Assembly (NCBI GenBank): GCA_042408875.1 | Contig: JBHOQS010000020.1 | Coordinates: 62,001 to 126,000, forward strand | Source of the DNA: JBHOQS01 sp042408875 | Lineage (GTDB): Bacteria; Chloroflexota; UBA11872; JBHOQS01 | DNA length: 64,000 nt | Direction of reading: 5' to 3' | Shown here: positions 14,495 to 24,497 of the stretch, piece after piece | Numbering within the stretch: position 1 is the first letter of the stretch | Layout of the letters: every line of letters starts with the position of its first letter | The notes under the pieces: generated by a model | Told to the model about the DNA's origin: nothing | What the model saw: only the letters and a program-made list of their open reading frames with translations | The model's database searches: none | Position numbers and translations under genes: made by a program

Positions 14495-16993
14495 ATGGAC
14501 AGAACGATGCAGACCCAGCTCTATTGCCCCGACGAGGCACGCAAGGCGCTGGTGCGGGCCGCCGGAACGGTCAATGGCATCGACTTCCTGGAGGTGCTGG
14601 ACGATGAGGCCCCCCAGGGGAGCCCGCCGCAGCAGACGCTCCTGGTGCACTGCTTTCTGCCGGTGGCCGAGCTCAGCGCGGCCAACGTGCGCATCGAGGG
14701 CGGCGTGCGGGTGCGCAACATCGAGGTGTCGTGGGCGCATCCGGCGAATGCCGTGCCGGGTGGGCTGATCACCCAGCCGGAGCGGGACTACCTCGAAGCG
14801 CTGCCGGATGCCGCTCGCGTGCTGGCCGTGCGCACCGATGCACGCGGCGACTTCTCGACCTATGTCCTGCGCCTGGTGCTCTCGCAGGGGCAGCCGGAAC
14901 AGCCGCCGCCCGGCTTCGACCCTATTCTCTCCAGCGTACCGTTCTCGTTCAAGGTAGACTGCCCGAGCGAGTTCGATTGTCTCCAGGAGCGGGGGTGCCC
15001 GCAGCCGGTCTTGCCGGCGCCCCAGATCGATTATCTGGCCAAAGATTACGCGAGCTTCCGCCGCCTGATGCTGGATCGCCTGGCAGTGACGATGCCCGAC
15101 TGGCAGGAGCGTCATCCGGCCGACGTAGGCATGGCGCTCGTCGAACTGCTGGCCTATAGCGCTGACTACCTGAGCTATTACCAGGACGCCGTGGCTACCG
15201 AGGCGTACCTGGGGACGGCGCGCCGGCGGCCGTCGGTGCGCCGCCACGCTCGCCTGCTCGACTACTTCGTGCACGATGGTAGCAACGCCCGCACCTGGGT
15301 GTGCTTCGAGGTAACGCCCGGCAGCAGCGCAGACGGCGCTACCCTGCCCCCTGGCACGCGCCTGCTCAGCCGCGATGCCGGAGCGCCCCCCGCGCTGCCA
15401 CCTGAGCAGGAAGCGCAGGTGGAGGCACAGAACCCTACCGTTTTCGAGACACTCCATGGCGTGACACTGCGGAGCAGCCACAATGCTATTTCCTTCTATA
15501 CCTGGGGCGATCCGAACTGCTGCCTGCCGCGCGGCGCCACGCGGGCCACGTTGCGCGGCAGCACTGCCAGCCTGGGCTTGCAGCAAGGCGACGTGCTGAT
15601 CTTCGAGGAGGTGCTGGGCCCGGAGAGTGGCCGGGAGGTCGATGCCGACCCGGGCCACCGCCATGCCGTGCGGCTGGCACAGCCGCCTGTGGAGCTCCAG
15701 GACCCTGTCACTGGCGAGACAGTGCTCGACGTGCAGTGGCACGCCGCCGACGCGCTGCCGTTTCCGCTGTGCCTGCGCGAGTTCGCCACTGGTGATGGTG
15801 GCGTGCGGGGGGCCGCCATCGCCCGTGGCAACGTCGTCCTGGCCGACCACGGGCGTACCTTCGGTGGCGAGGAGCTGCGCCCGCCAGAGGTGCCTGGCGG
15901 GGAGCGTCCGTACCGTCCGTTTCTCCAGCGCACCGGGCTGACCCACGCCATGCCGTACGACCATGAGGCAGCACGACCACGCCCGGCTGCGGAGGCCACC
16001 GTGGTTGATGCGCGCCGGGTGGTGCCGGTAGTGGCGTTGCGGACCGATGGCGAGACATGGCGGCCGCAGCGCGACCTGCTGAATAGCGACCGCTTTGCCA
16101 CCGAGTTCGTGGTCGAGATGGAGGAGGATGGCCGCGCCGCGTTGCGCTTCGGCGACGGGACGCTGGGTCGGCGACCGGTGCCAGGCACGCGCTTCACCGC
16201 CACCTACCGCACCGGCAATGGCCGCGCCGGCAACATTGGCGCCGAGGCGCTGGCGACTGTGGTGACCAGCCTGCGCGGCATCGAGCGCGTGCGCAATCCG
16301 CTGCCGGCTCAGGGCGGTGCCGATCCCGAGCCGCTGGAGCGTGTGCGGCTCGATGCCCCCCAGGCCTTTCGCCGCCAGGAGCGCGCGGTCACCGAGGCGG
16401 ACTACGCTGCCGCAGCCGAGCGCCATCCGGAGGTGCAGAAGGCCGCGGCGACGCGCCGCTGGACCGGAAGCTGGCACACCATGTTCATCACCGTGGACCG
16501 CCGCGGCGGCCGTCCTGTGGATGTGGGCTTCGAAGCCGGCCTGCGCGCCTTCCTGGAGCGCTTCCGCCTCGCTGGCTACGACATCGAGATCGCCGGTCCG
16601 CGCTTTGTAGCGCTGGAGATCATGCTCACGGTCTGCGTCGCGCCGGGCTATTACCGTAGCAGCGTGAAGCAGGCCCTGCTGGAGACGTTCAGTAATGCCG
16701 AACTTCCCGACGGCCGGCGCGGCTTCTTCCATCCGGATCACTTCACCTTCGGCCAGCCGGTCTTCTTGAGCCAGATCATTGCCACGGCAATGCAGGTTCC
16801 TGGGGTGCAGTGGGTGGACGCCGACGATACGCCGCCGAAGCCGAACCGCTTCCGCCGCTGGGGGCAGCCCTCGCGGGGCGAGCTCGCCGCTGGGCGCATC
16901 TCCGTCGGCCGTCTGGAGATCATTCGTGTGGACAGCGATCCGAACGCCCCGGAGAACGGCAAGATCGACTTTCTGATGCAAGGTGGTCTATGA
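14495..16993 (+). CDS. Putative baseplate assembly protein (gp6/J-like, first paralogue)
   Basis: An 832-residue wedge protein. Characteristic eCIS segments include KVDCPSEFDC followed by IDYLAKDYASFRRLMLDRLA, then VELLAYSADYLSYYQDAVAT, and a gpJ-like C-terminal half (VTEADYAAAAERHPEVQKA). Its role is the baseplate periphery, equivalent to Afp11. The ATG at 14495 gives MDRTMQ; the ATG at 14507 is an alternative start. The stop overlaps the next, related gene by four bases. Confidence 0.88.
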   Translation: MDRTMQTQLYCPDEARKALVRAAGTVNGIDFLEVLDDEAPQGSPPQQTLLVHCFLPVAELSAANVRIEGGVRVRNIEVSWAHPANAVPGGLITQPERDYLEALPDAARVLAVRTDARGDFSTYVLRLVLSQGQPEQPPPGFDPILSSVPFSFKVDCPSEFDCLQERGCPQPVLPAPQIDYLAKDYASFRRLMLDRLAVTMPDWQERHPADVGMALVELLAYSADYLSYYQDAVATEAYLGTARRRPSVRRHARLLDYFVHDGSNARTWVCFEVTPGSSADGATLPPGTRLLSRDAGAPPALPPEQEAQVEAQNPTVFETLHGVTLRSSHNAISFYTWGDPNCCLPRGATRATLRGSTASLGLQQGDVLIFEEVLGPESGREVDADPGHRHAVRLAQPPVELQDPVTGETVLDVQWHAADALPFPLCLREFATGDGGVRGAAIARGNVVLADHGRTFGGEELRPPEVPGGERPYRPFLQRTGLTHAMPYDHEAARPRPAAEATVVDARRVVPVVALRTDGETWRPQRDLLNSDRFATEFVVEMEEDGRAALRFGDGTLGRRPVPGTRFTATYRTGNGRAGNIGAEALATVVTSLRGIERVRNPLPAQGGADPEPLERVRLDAPQAFRRQERAVTEADYAAAAERHPEVQKAAATRRWTGSWHTMFITVDRRGGRPVDVGFEAGLRAFLERFRLAGYDIEIAGPRFVALEIMLTVCVAPGYYRSSVKQALLETFSNAELPDGRRGFFHPDHFTFGQPVFLSQIIATAMQVPGVQWVDADDTPPKPNRFRRWGQPSRGELAAGRISVGRLEIIRVDSDPNAPENGKIDFLMQGGL

Positions 16994-19674
16994 CCGATCA
17001 AGCAGAGACGGACACAACCAGCGCGGAAGGCCTGGACCCATGTGGCTGCTGCGAGACGGGTCTGCCACAGCCGCAGCTCTATAACCGGCCGGGCCTGCCG
17101 GCCCTGCGCTACCGCATTGGCACACAGCCGGTCTTCCTCCAGCGCATGCTGGCGCGGCTGCCTCAGGTGCGCCTCCCGGATGACCCCGCTGATCCATATG
17201 CAGGCACATACCCGCTCCAGCAGCTCACCACCCGCTCGGTCGAGGACCCAGCCATCGCGCTGCTAGATGCTTGGGCGGTAACCGCTGACGTGCTGACGTT
17301 CTACCAGGAGCGCATCGCCAACGAGGGCTTTCTGCGCACAGCCACCGAACGGCGCTCGGTGCTAGAGCTCGCCCGCGCCATCGGCTATGAGCTCAGCCCC
17401 GGCGTGGCCGCAAGCACATTTCTGGCCTTCACCGTCGAGGACGCCCCAGGCACGCCAGGCCGCGCCACGGTCGACGCGGGCGTGAAAGTGCCCAGCGTAC
17501 CTGGTCAGAACGAGCGGCCACAGACCTTCGAGACGATCGAGCAGATCGAGGCACGGGTCGAATGGAACGTCCTGCGACCGCAGCGCTTCGAGCCACAGCC
17601 GCTCGGCCGCGGAGCTCGAGAGCTCTACTTGAAAGGCCTCAACACGCAGCTTCAGCCCGGCGACGGCGTCCTGCTCGTCGGCGACGAGCGTGGGGCTGAT
17701 CCGGGCAGCGAGCGTTGGGATTTCCGTATCGTGCAGACGGTCACACCGGTGCCGCAGGATGCCCCCGCACAGAGCTACACAGTCGTGACCTGGGAGGAGG
17801 GCCTGGGCAGCACCCGCCCCCCGGTCGAGCCGGCCGACAATCCCAGAGCCTATGCGTTCCGCCTGCGCGCTGCCCTCTTTGGCCACAATGCGCCGGACTG
17901 GCGCACCATGCCCGACTCGATCCGGCGTGCCTACGGCGGCACTGACGACTGGCCCAACTTCGGCCTGCGCGATAACCGTATCGACCTGGACGCAGCCTAC
18001 CCGAAAGTGCTCGCCGGAAGCTGGGTCGTGCTGGCCCGACCCGACTACGTCGAGCTCTATCGTGCGCGGAGCGTGACGACCTACGCCCGCACGGATTTCA
18101 CCCTCACCGCCCAGGTGACCCGCATCGAGCCGGATACGACCGAGAACCTGGCCGGCTTCGGCCTGCGTGAGACCGTGGTGTACGCCCAGAGCGAGGAGCT
18201 CGCGCTGGCCAAGCGGCCGGTTGCCGCCCCGGTGCAGGGGAGCGAGATCGTTATCGAGGGCTCGGTAGCGGGGCTGGCGGCAGGCCGGGCGCTCATCTTC
18301 ACCGGCCGACCGACCGGCGCGCCACCCGAGAGCGAGCCGGTGAGCGAGGTTGTTTTCGTCGAGTCGATCAGCGCAGATGGTCACACGATCACGCTCACGG
18401 CTCCTCTCCAGAATACCTTTGTGCGCGAAAGCGTGATGATCAACGCCAACGTGGCCCGCGCCACGCATGGTGAGGCGGTGCGCGAAGTGCTCGGCAGCGG
18501 CAACGGCGCGGCATCGCACCAGCGCTTCACGCTGAAGAAGCCACCGTTGACCTATATCTCTGCGCCAACGTCCAGCGGCGCCCTGAGCACGCTCCAGGTG
18601 CGGGTCAATCAGGTGCTCTGGCAGGAGGTCCCGTCGCTGTACGCCCAGGAGCCCGGCGCCCAGGTCTACACCGTGCGTATCGAGGACAGCGGCGCTACCA
18701 CAGTGATCTTCGGGGATGGGCAGAGCGGCGCCCGCCTGCCGACTGGCCAGGAGAACATCGAGGCCACCTACCGCAGCGGTATCGGCCTGGCCGGGCAGGT
18801 GCGCGCCGGCAGCCTCACTCTACTCCAGACCCGCCCCCTGGGCATCCGCGGCGTGACCAATCCATTGCGCGCCTCCGGCGCGGCCGAGCCTGAGTCGCTG
18901 GATGCGGCGCGTACCAACGCCCCGCTGACCGTGCTCACGCTCGAGCGCGCCGTGTCGCTTCAGGACTTCGAGGACTTCGCCCGGGCCTTCGCCGGCATCG
19001 GCAAGGCGCAGGCGGTTGCTCTCTGGAGTGGCGAGACACGCCTGGTGCACGTGACCGTGGCGGCGGCCGATGGGAGTCAGGTGGACCCGCAGTCCGATCT
19101 CTTCAAGAACCTGCGCGCAGCGATAAAGGCTGTTAAGGATCCAGTGCAGCCCGTCGAGGTCGCCGGTTTCATTCCCCGGAGCTTCAGCCTGGAGGCGCGC
19201 ATCTTCATCGATCCGCGCTACCGCGCGCAAGACGTACTGGCACAGGTGCGGCAGGCCCTGCTCGACGCCTTCTCGTTTGCACAGCGCGGCTTCGGCCAGC
19301 CAGTCGCTGCGGCGGAGGTAATCACTGTCATCCAGGCGGTCACCGGCGTTATCGCCGTGGACCTCGACCGCCTGGAGCTCGACCCGCTTCCCAGAGCGCA
19401 GCTCGCTCCCGCAGCCACAGCGGCTGTGGCTGGCGCTGCTATGGCCACAGCACCCCCGGCGCAGCCGGCAGCGCTGCCGATACTGCGACCGGTGCGGCCG
19501 GAGCTCCGCATTAACTGGAGCTCGCTCCGCCTACGGCCGCCTATCCCGACGGCAGTCCACCCAGCCACTGTCCTGCCTGCCCATGCGGCCCGGCTCGTCG
19601 TGAACCGCATCGAGCTCGCCGAGCTGTTGTTGATCAATTCCACCGGTATCCGCCTGGAGGAGATGACCCCGTGA
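16990..19674 (+). CDS. Putative baseplate assembly protein (second paralogue, Afp12-like)
   Basis: An 894-residue protein starting at the ATG overlapping the previous stop. The N-terminus has a CGCC knot and the typical YNRPGLPALRYRIGTQPVFL, followed by DAWAVTADVLTFYQERIANE, parallel to the SADYLSYYQDAVA region of its neighbour. The C-terminal gpJ-like segment is LERAVSLQDFEDFARAFAG. The last ~100 residues are Ala/Pro-rich then basic and look like an added tail (AAVAGAAMATAPPAQPAALP). The gene is coupled to the next by a GTGA overlap. Confidence 0.87.
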   Translation: MTDQAETDTTSAEGLDPCGCCETGLPQPQLYNRPGLPALRYRIGTQPVFLQRMLARLPQVRLPDDPADPYAGTYPLQQLTTRSVEDPAIALLDAWAVTADVLTFYQERIANEGFLRTATERRSVLELARAIGYELSPGVAASTFLAFTVEDAPGTPGRATVDAGVKVPSVPGQNERPQTFETIEQIEARVEWNVLRPQRFEPQPLGRGARELYLKGLNTQLQPGDGVLLVGDERGADPGSERWDFRIVQTVTPVPQDAPAQSYTVVTWEEGLGSTRPPVEPADNPRAYAFRLRAALFGHNAPDWRTMPDSIRRAYGGTDDWPNFGLRDNRIDLDAAYPKVLAGSWVVLARPDYVELYRARSVTTYARTDFTLTAQVTRIEPDTTENLAGFGLRETVVYAQSEELALAKRPVAAPVQGSEIVIEGSVAGLAAGRALIFTGRPTGAPPESEPVSEVVFVESISADGHTITLTAPLQNTFVRESVMINANVARATHGEAVREVLGSGNGAASHQRFTLKKPPLTYISAPTSSGALSTLQVRVNQVLWQEVPSLYAQEPGAQVYTVRIEDSGATTVIFGDGQSGARLPTGQENIEATYRSGIGLAGQVRAGSLTLLQTRPLGIRGVTNPLRASGAAEPESLDAARTNAPLTVLTLERAVSLQDFEDFARAFAGIGKAQAVALWSGETRLVHVTVAAADGSQVDPQSDLFKNLRAAIKAVKDPVQPVEVAGFIPRSFSLEARIFIDPRYRAQDVLAQVRQALLDAFSFAQRGFGQPVAAAEVITVIQAVTGVIAVDLDRLELDPLPRAQLAPAATAAVAGAAMATAPPAQPAALPILRPVRPELRINWSSLRLRPPIPTAVHPATVLPAHAARLVVNRIELAELLLINSTGIRLEEMTP

Positions 19675-21896
19675 GCGAGTCCCCGGCCGAGCGTCTGTAT
19701 AACCTCTTGCCAGCACTCTACCGCCGGCGCGACCGCGCTCAGGGCGAGCCGTTGCGCGCCCTGCTGCTGGTGCTCGAGGAGCAGCTCCACGCCCTGGAGG
19801 ACGACATCGCCGGACTGTACGAGAACTGGTTCGTCGAAACGTGCGCCGAGTGGGTGGTGCCGTACATCGGCGACTTACTGCGCGTGCGCGGCCTGGACAG
19901 CGCGACTGCGGCCCGTGGCTTCAGTCAGCGCGCCTATGTGGCCAACACGCTGGCGTACCGGCGGCGCAAGGGCACTGCGGCTGTCTTGGAGCAACTGGCC
20001 CGCGACACAACCGCCTGGCCGGCCAGGGTGGTCGAGTTCTTCGAACTCCTCGCTGCAACACAGCACGTCAACCACGTCCGGCCCGGCAAGAGCGGGCCGG
20101 TGAACCTCCACGACGCCAGCCGCCTGGAGTTGCTTGGTAGTCCGTTCGAGGGCGCCGCGCACTCCGCCGATGTCCGCCACATCGATAACCGGCGCGGGAA
20201 GTACAACATCCCGCACCTCGGCCTGTTCCTCTGGCGGCTGGGGGCGTACCCCCTCGCGCAGGTGATGGCCCGCGCGGTAACCGGCCCGCCGGGGCGCTAT
20301 ACCTTTAGCCCCCTGGGCATCAGCGCGCCGCTCTTCAACATGCCGCGCACTGAGGCGGAGATCACCCAACTTGCCGCTGAGGAGAACGTGCCTGGCCCGC
20401 TGCGGCGACGGCCGCTCCATGACGAGCTGGAGGCAGCGCGGCAGGCCCTCGTGGACGGCCAGACCCCACGCCCAGTCTACTTCGATCCTGAGCGTCCCGT
20501 GCTCCAGGTCTTCGTGCAGCAGACGCCTGGAGACACGGTGGAAGCCATTCCGTCCGAAGAGATCCTGATCTGTAATTTAAGCGACCCGTTGCCACCGGCT
20601 CCCCCGCTAGCGGACTGGCGGCGGCCCCCGGCGACCAGGACCTACACCCCCTTGGCCGGCGGCCCGGCAGTAGCCCGGCCGATCCGCGTGGCCGTGGACC
20701 CAGTGGAAGGCCGGCTGGCCTTCCCGGCCGGGGTTGCGCCCTCCCGCGTCGAGGTGAGCTACGCCTACGGGTTCCCAGGCGACCTGGGCGGCGGGCCCTA
20801 CGATCGGCGTCGTTCGGTGGAGGCAGCGCTCACGCGCGAGGTGACCTGGCAGGTCGGGGTCATGCGCGACGCGCCGACCGGCCAGGATCAGATCGTCATG
20901 ACGCTGAGCGAGGCAGTGCGGCGCTGGAATGAGCAGCCGCCAGGCACAGCCGGCGTCATTACCGTGATGGATAGCCGCACCTACGCCGAGAGCCTGACCA
21001 GCGCCGGACCGCCGCCCACGATCGTACGTATCCCTCAGGGCAGCCTGCTGCTGATCGTGGCAGCGGGCTGGCCGGCAGAGGAGCCGCTCGAGGGCATCGG
21101 GCCGCCGGTTCGCCGGCCGGGCCGGCTTGCGCCGGCCGGCCTACGTCCGCACCTCCTGGGCGACATCGCCGTCGAGGGCACGGCCCCGTCGCAGACACCG
21201 GATCCGGGCACGCTTGTGCTGGATGGCCTCTTGATCGAGGGGCGCCTGATCGTGCGCGCTGGCAATCTCGGCGGGCTGCGCGCTGGGAACTGTACGCTCG
21301 TGCCGGGCGCGGGTGGCCTCACGGTCGAGTCCGGCGCCGGCCCGGGGCAGCAGAACGAACGACTAGTGGTCGCCCTCGACCGCACTATTTCGGGGCCACT
21401 GGGCGTCGCCAGCACGGTGCGAGCCCTTCAGCTCCGCGAGAGCATTGTAGACGGCGGTGGGGCGCTCGCCATTGACGCGCCCGCGGTGGCAGTGCAGCGC
21501 AGCACCGTGCTGGGCGAGAGCCGCATGCGCGAGCTCGATGCCAGCACCACTATCTTTACCGGGATAGTGCGCGTGGCGCGCCGGCAGAGCGGCTGCGTGC
21601 GGTTCTGTTATCTGCCTCCCGGCTCGCTGGCGCCGCGGCGCTATCGCTGCCAGCCTGCTACTGAGGCCGCTGCCCTGCGTGTGCGCCCGCAGTTGACGTC
21701 GGTGCGCTACGGGCAGCCCGGCTATTGCCAGCTTGCCCCGACCTGCCCGCCGGAGATCAGGAGAGGCGCGGAAGACGAGGGCGAGATGGGCGTCTACAAC
21801 TTCGTGCAGCAGGAGGCCCGGCTCGGACTGCTGCGCACTGCGCTACAAGAGTATCTGCGCGTCGGGTTGGAAGCCGGCACATTTTTCGTGACATAA
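19671..21896 (+). CDS. eCIS phage tail protein (gpI-like N-terminus, beta-repeat C-terminus)
   Basis: A 741-residue protein with GTG start overlapping the previous stop. Residues 1-110 resemble the tail protein I/P2-like module (LYNLLPALYRRRDRAQGEPL, WVVPYIGDLLRVRG, VANTLAYRRRKGTAAVLEQL). The C-terminal ~250 residues are strand-turn repeats (LVLDGLLIEGRLIVRAGNLG, GLTVESGAG) suggesting a beta-helix, and a cysteine-bearing end (GCVRFCYLPPGS, PGYCQLAPTCPPEIR). Probably links the wedge to fibres or decorates the baseplate. This role is inferred from position. Confidence 0.78.
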   Translation: MSESPAERLYNLLPALYRRRDRAQGEPLRALLLVLEEQLHALEDDIAGLYENWFVETCAEWVVPYIGDLLRVRGLDSATAARGFSQRAYVANTLAYRRRKGTAAVLEQLARDTTAWPARVVEFFELLAATQHVNHVRPGKSGPVNLHDASRLELLGSPFEGAAHSADVRHIDNRRGKYNIPHLGLFLWRLGAYPLAQVMARAVTGPPGRYTFSPLGISAPLFNMPRTEAEITQLAAEENVPGPLRRRPLHDELEAARQALVDGQTPRPVYFDPERPVLQVFVQQTPGDTVEAIPSEEILICNLSDPLPPAPPLADWRRPPATRTYTPLAGGPAVARPIRVAVDPVEGRLAFPAGVAPSRVEVSYAYGFPGDLGGGPYDRRRSVEAALTREVTWQVGVMRDAPTGQDQIVMTLSEAVRRWNEQPPGTAGVITVMDSRTYAESLTSAGPPPTIVRIPQGSLLLIVAAGWPAEEPLEGIGPPVRRPGRLAPAGLRPHLLGDIAVEGTAPSQTPDPGTLVLDGLLIEGRLIVRAGNLGGLRAGNCTLVPGAGGLTVESGAGPGQQNERLVVALDRTISGPLGVASTVRALQLRESIVDGGGALAIDAPAVAVQRSTVLGESRMRELDASTTIFTGIVRVARRQSGCVRFCYLPPGSLAPRRYRCQPATEAAALRVRPQLTSVRYGQPGYCQLAPTCPPEIRRGAEDEGEMGVYNFVQQEARLGLLRTALQEYLRVGLEAGTFFVT

Positions 21897-21940
21897 GAGT
21901 TCGCGGCGCACCAAGCGCCAGTGACCCGAGAGGACAGCAA

Positions 21941-24451
21941 ATGAAAGGTGACTTCACCCGCGTGACGTTCTGGCCTGAGCGGCACTTCAGCAGCGTGCGG
22001 CTGCAGCAGGGGCGCGTGCTGGTCGATGCAGACTGGAACGAGCAGGTAGACCTTCAGGCGCATCGGGACGAGACGGCTACAGCCGATCTGGCCGGGCAGT
22101 GCGGCGCGTCCATCCACACCGCTGGCTTCGCTATCCAGCCACAGGCAGGTACCCTCCAGATCGGCGCCGGGCGTTACTACGTTGATGGAATCCTATGCGA
22201 GAACGAGCAGACAGTCGCTTTCACGGCACAGCCGGACCTCCCCAGCATAGCGCTGCCAGGGCAGGGCGGGACATATCTGGCCTACCTCGATGTGTGGCAG
22301 CGCCACCTCACCGCGGTCGAGTGGCCTGAGCTGCGCGAGGTCGCCCTGGGAGGGCCGGACACGGCGACGCGCACCAGGACGGTCTGGCAGGTAAAGCTAC
22401 TGCGCGCCGGCGACGTCAACGCAGCAGTGTCGTGCGACCAGTTCGGCGCGGGGTGGTCACCGCCGGGAACACAGAGCACGGGCCGGCTGCGCGCCCAGGC
22501 TGAGCCGGAGGAGACGCCGACCGGCGAGTGCCTTGTGCCGCCGGGAGCCGGTTTCCGCGGGCTGGAGAACCAGCTCTATCGCGTCGAGATCGTCACGCCG
22601 GGGGCTGCCGGCACGGCTATGTTCGTCTGGTCGCGCGACAACGGCACCATGCTAGCGCGGCTGGAGAACATCCAGGGCTCTGTGCTCACTGTGTCTGACC
22701 CGGGCAAGGATGCTGTGTCCGGCTTTGCGGCGGGCCAGTGGGTGGAGCTAAGCGATGAAGGCCGCGTCCTGCGCGGTGAGCCAGGCATCCTGGTTGAGCT
22801 GGCATCGGTGCAGGGGAATGAGCTCACCGTGCGCGCCTGGCCAAACAACACGCCGCTCACGATGGCCAGCTTCGGCGCGGTGCCTACGGTGCGGCGGTGG
22901 GATTCGGCCGGGGCGCTCCCAGTACAGACCGGGCAGTGGATCGAGCTCGAAGACGGCGTGCAGGTGGAGTTCGCCGCAGGGGAGTACCGCACCGGCGACT
23001 ACTGGCTCATCCCTGCGCGCACACTCACCGGCGACGTGGAGTGGCCGCGCGATAGTAGCGGCCCGCTGTTCCAGCCGCGCCACGGCATCGTGCACCATTA
23101 CTGCCCGCTGGCTCTGCTCCGCTTCGACGGGACGAATTGGACCCTGGCCAGCGATTGTCGTGACCTGTTCCCGCCCCTTACCGAGATCACCTCGTTCTTC
23201 TACCTTGGCGGCGATGGGCAGGAAGCCATGCCCGATCCCACCCAGCCCCAGGCGCGTATCCCGCTGGCGCAGCCACTGCGAGTAGGCGTCGCCAACGGTG
23301 AGTGGCCAGTGCAGGGCGCAGCCGTGCGCTTCCGCGTGGTGTCGGGCAACGGCAGGCTCCAGGGCGGCGTGGCTACACTGGATGTCCTTACCGGGCCGGA
23401 CGGCACGGCGAGCTGCACCTGGGAGGTGGACGCGACGACCCAGAGCCAGCACGTGGAGGCCGCGCTGGTCAACGGCCGGCACCTGCCGGTTCGCTTCAGC
23501 GCGAGCCTCAGCCGCGCCTCAGCCGTGTCGTACGACCCAGCGAAGTGTCCGGACCTGGCCCAGGCTAGCGCCCGTACCGTGCAGGACGCCATTGACCGGC
23601 TGTGCCAGATGGGTGGCCGCGAGCCAGGCATTCATATCACTGAGGTGATCTTGCCCCGAGTGGGGCTGCTGCGCAACGATAGCACTGTTCTTGTCCAGGC
23701 GCTGGCCGAGGGGATCGTGCTGCGGTGCGACGCTGTGGTCCAGCCGGACATGGTCAGCCGCCCCACCTGCTTCGTCACCATCGAGCTGCCGGTGTCGGCA
23801 GAGAGCCAGGACTTCGCCCGGTGGGGCGCCCCGGAGGTCGCCTTCCAGCCGCTGGTACTGGCCGCGCAGGTGGCGGCCAAGGAGCGGGATATCCTCTGGG
23901 TCCCCAGCCGGACCGCGCTAGAATGGTTGCAGAAGATCCTGCCGGCCCTGCTCCCCAGGCTGCAAGACCGGCGCATTCTGGCGCGGCTTACCCTCAAAGG
24001 GAATTTCATCGCCGCGCTCGACCGCGAAGACCTCTATCTGGACGGCGACGCCTTTGGCCTGCGCCGCAGTGGCGCCCAGACCACCGACCTGCGCCTGCCC
24101 AGCGGTGATGGCCGCCGTGGCGGAGACTTCGAGATGTGGTTCTGGCTTATCGCGCAGTCTCCCCTCGCCGGCCTGAACTTCGATCCGGCCACGGTCGCGA
24201 TCGGCGGCAGAACGCGTGGCGTGGTCACGCTCAGCAGCCCGGCCCAGCCCGGCGCGGGGACGGTCACGCTCGCTGCCTCGAACCCCGCCGTGAAGCTCCC
24301 GCAGAGCGTGACCGTCCCGGCCGGCCAGACGAGCCAGACGTTCGACATCAGCGTCGATCCACAGGCGTCGCCGGGCCAGGTCGTCATCACCGCTACCTTC
24401 CAGGGGGCAAGCCTCTCCGCCACGCTGACCCTGGTGCGGCCGCCCGGATAG
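21941..24451 (+). CDS. DUF6519 domain protein, last gene of the eCIS operon
   Basis: An 836-residue protein. ATG 21941 opens MKGDFTRVTFWPERHFSSVR and QQGRVLVDADWNEQ, the DUF6519 signature found near the end of eCIS loci. The DUF6519 part spans about residues 1-430. A middle region (IPLAQPLRVGVANGEWPVQG) looks like an Ig/invasin-type repeat, and the final ~90 residues (FDPATVAIGGRTRGVVTLSS) form another Ig-like module. Such architecture fits a surface-exposed fibre or adhesion component. No other fibre gene is visible in the window. Confidence 0.8.
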   Translation: MKGDFTRVTFWPERHFSSVRLQQGRVLVDADWNEQVDLQAHRDETATADLAGQCGASIHTAGFAIQPQAGTLQIGAGRYYVDGILCENEQTVAFTAQPDLPSIALPGQGGTYLAYLDVWQRHLTAVEWPELREVALGGPDTATRTRTVWQVKLLRAGDVNAAVSCDQFGAGWSPPGTQSTGRLRAQAEPEETPTGECLVPPGAGFRGLENQLYRVEIVTPGAAGTAMFVWSRDNGTMLARLENIQGSVLTVSDPGKDAVSGFAAGQWVELSDEGRVLRGEPGILVELASVQGNELTVRAWPNNTPLTMASFGAVPTVRRWDSAGALPVQTGQWIELEDGVQVEFAAGEYRTGDYWLIPARTLTGDVEWPRDSSGPLFQPRHGIVHHYCPLALLRFDGTNWTLASDCRDLFPPLTEITSFFYLGGDGQEAMPDPTQPQARIPLAQPLRVGVANGEWPVQGAAVRFRVVSGNGRLQGGVATLDVLTGPDGTASCTWEVDATTQSQHVEAALVNGRHLPVRFSASLSRASAVSYDPAKCPDLAQASARTVQDAIDRLCQMGGREPGIHITEVILPRVGLLRNDSTVLVQALAEGIVLRCDAVVQPDMVSRPTCFVTIELPVSAESQDFARWGAPEVAFQPLVLAAQVAAKERDILWVPSRTALEWLQKILPALLPRLQDRRILARLTLKGNFIAALDREDLYLDGDAFGLRRSGAQTTDLRLPSGDGRRGGDFEMWFWLIAQSPLAGLNFDPATVAIGGRTRGVVTLSSPAQPGAGTVTLAASNPAVKLPQSVTVPAGQTSQTFDISVDPQASPGQVVITATFQGASLSATLTLVRPPG

Positions 24452-24453
24452 GC

Positions 24454-24459
24454 TATACT
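24454..24459 (+). promoter_or_regulatory. Candidate -10 element (TATACT) upstream of the alpha-mannosidase
   Basis: TATACT starts two bases after the eCIS operon's last stop codon; the downstream gene has a strong GGAGGGAGAG before its GTG. No good -35 was recognised, so this is tentative. Confidence 0.4.
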
Positions 24460-24497
24460 GTGCGCCGGCAGACTTCGCGCCCTGGAGGGAGAGCAGC

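Noticed and set aside
14465..16981. 838-codon open frame antisense to the first baseplate gene
   Set aside because: High G+C leaves few stops in this frame; the sequence is Arg/His/Ala-rich without family motifs, while the plus-strand frame is a recognisable baseplate protein.
1..24451. Prophage or type VI secretion interpretation of the tail-like locus
   Set aside because: No capsid, portal, terminase or integrase genes, and no T6SS membrane complex; DUF4157, DUF4255 and the AAA ATPase point to eCIS.
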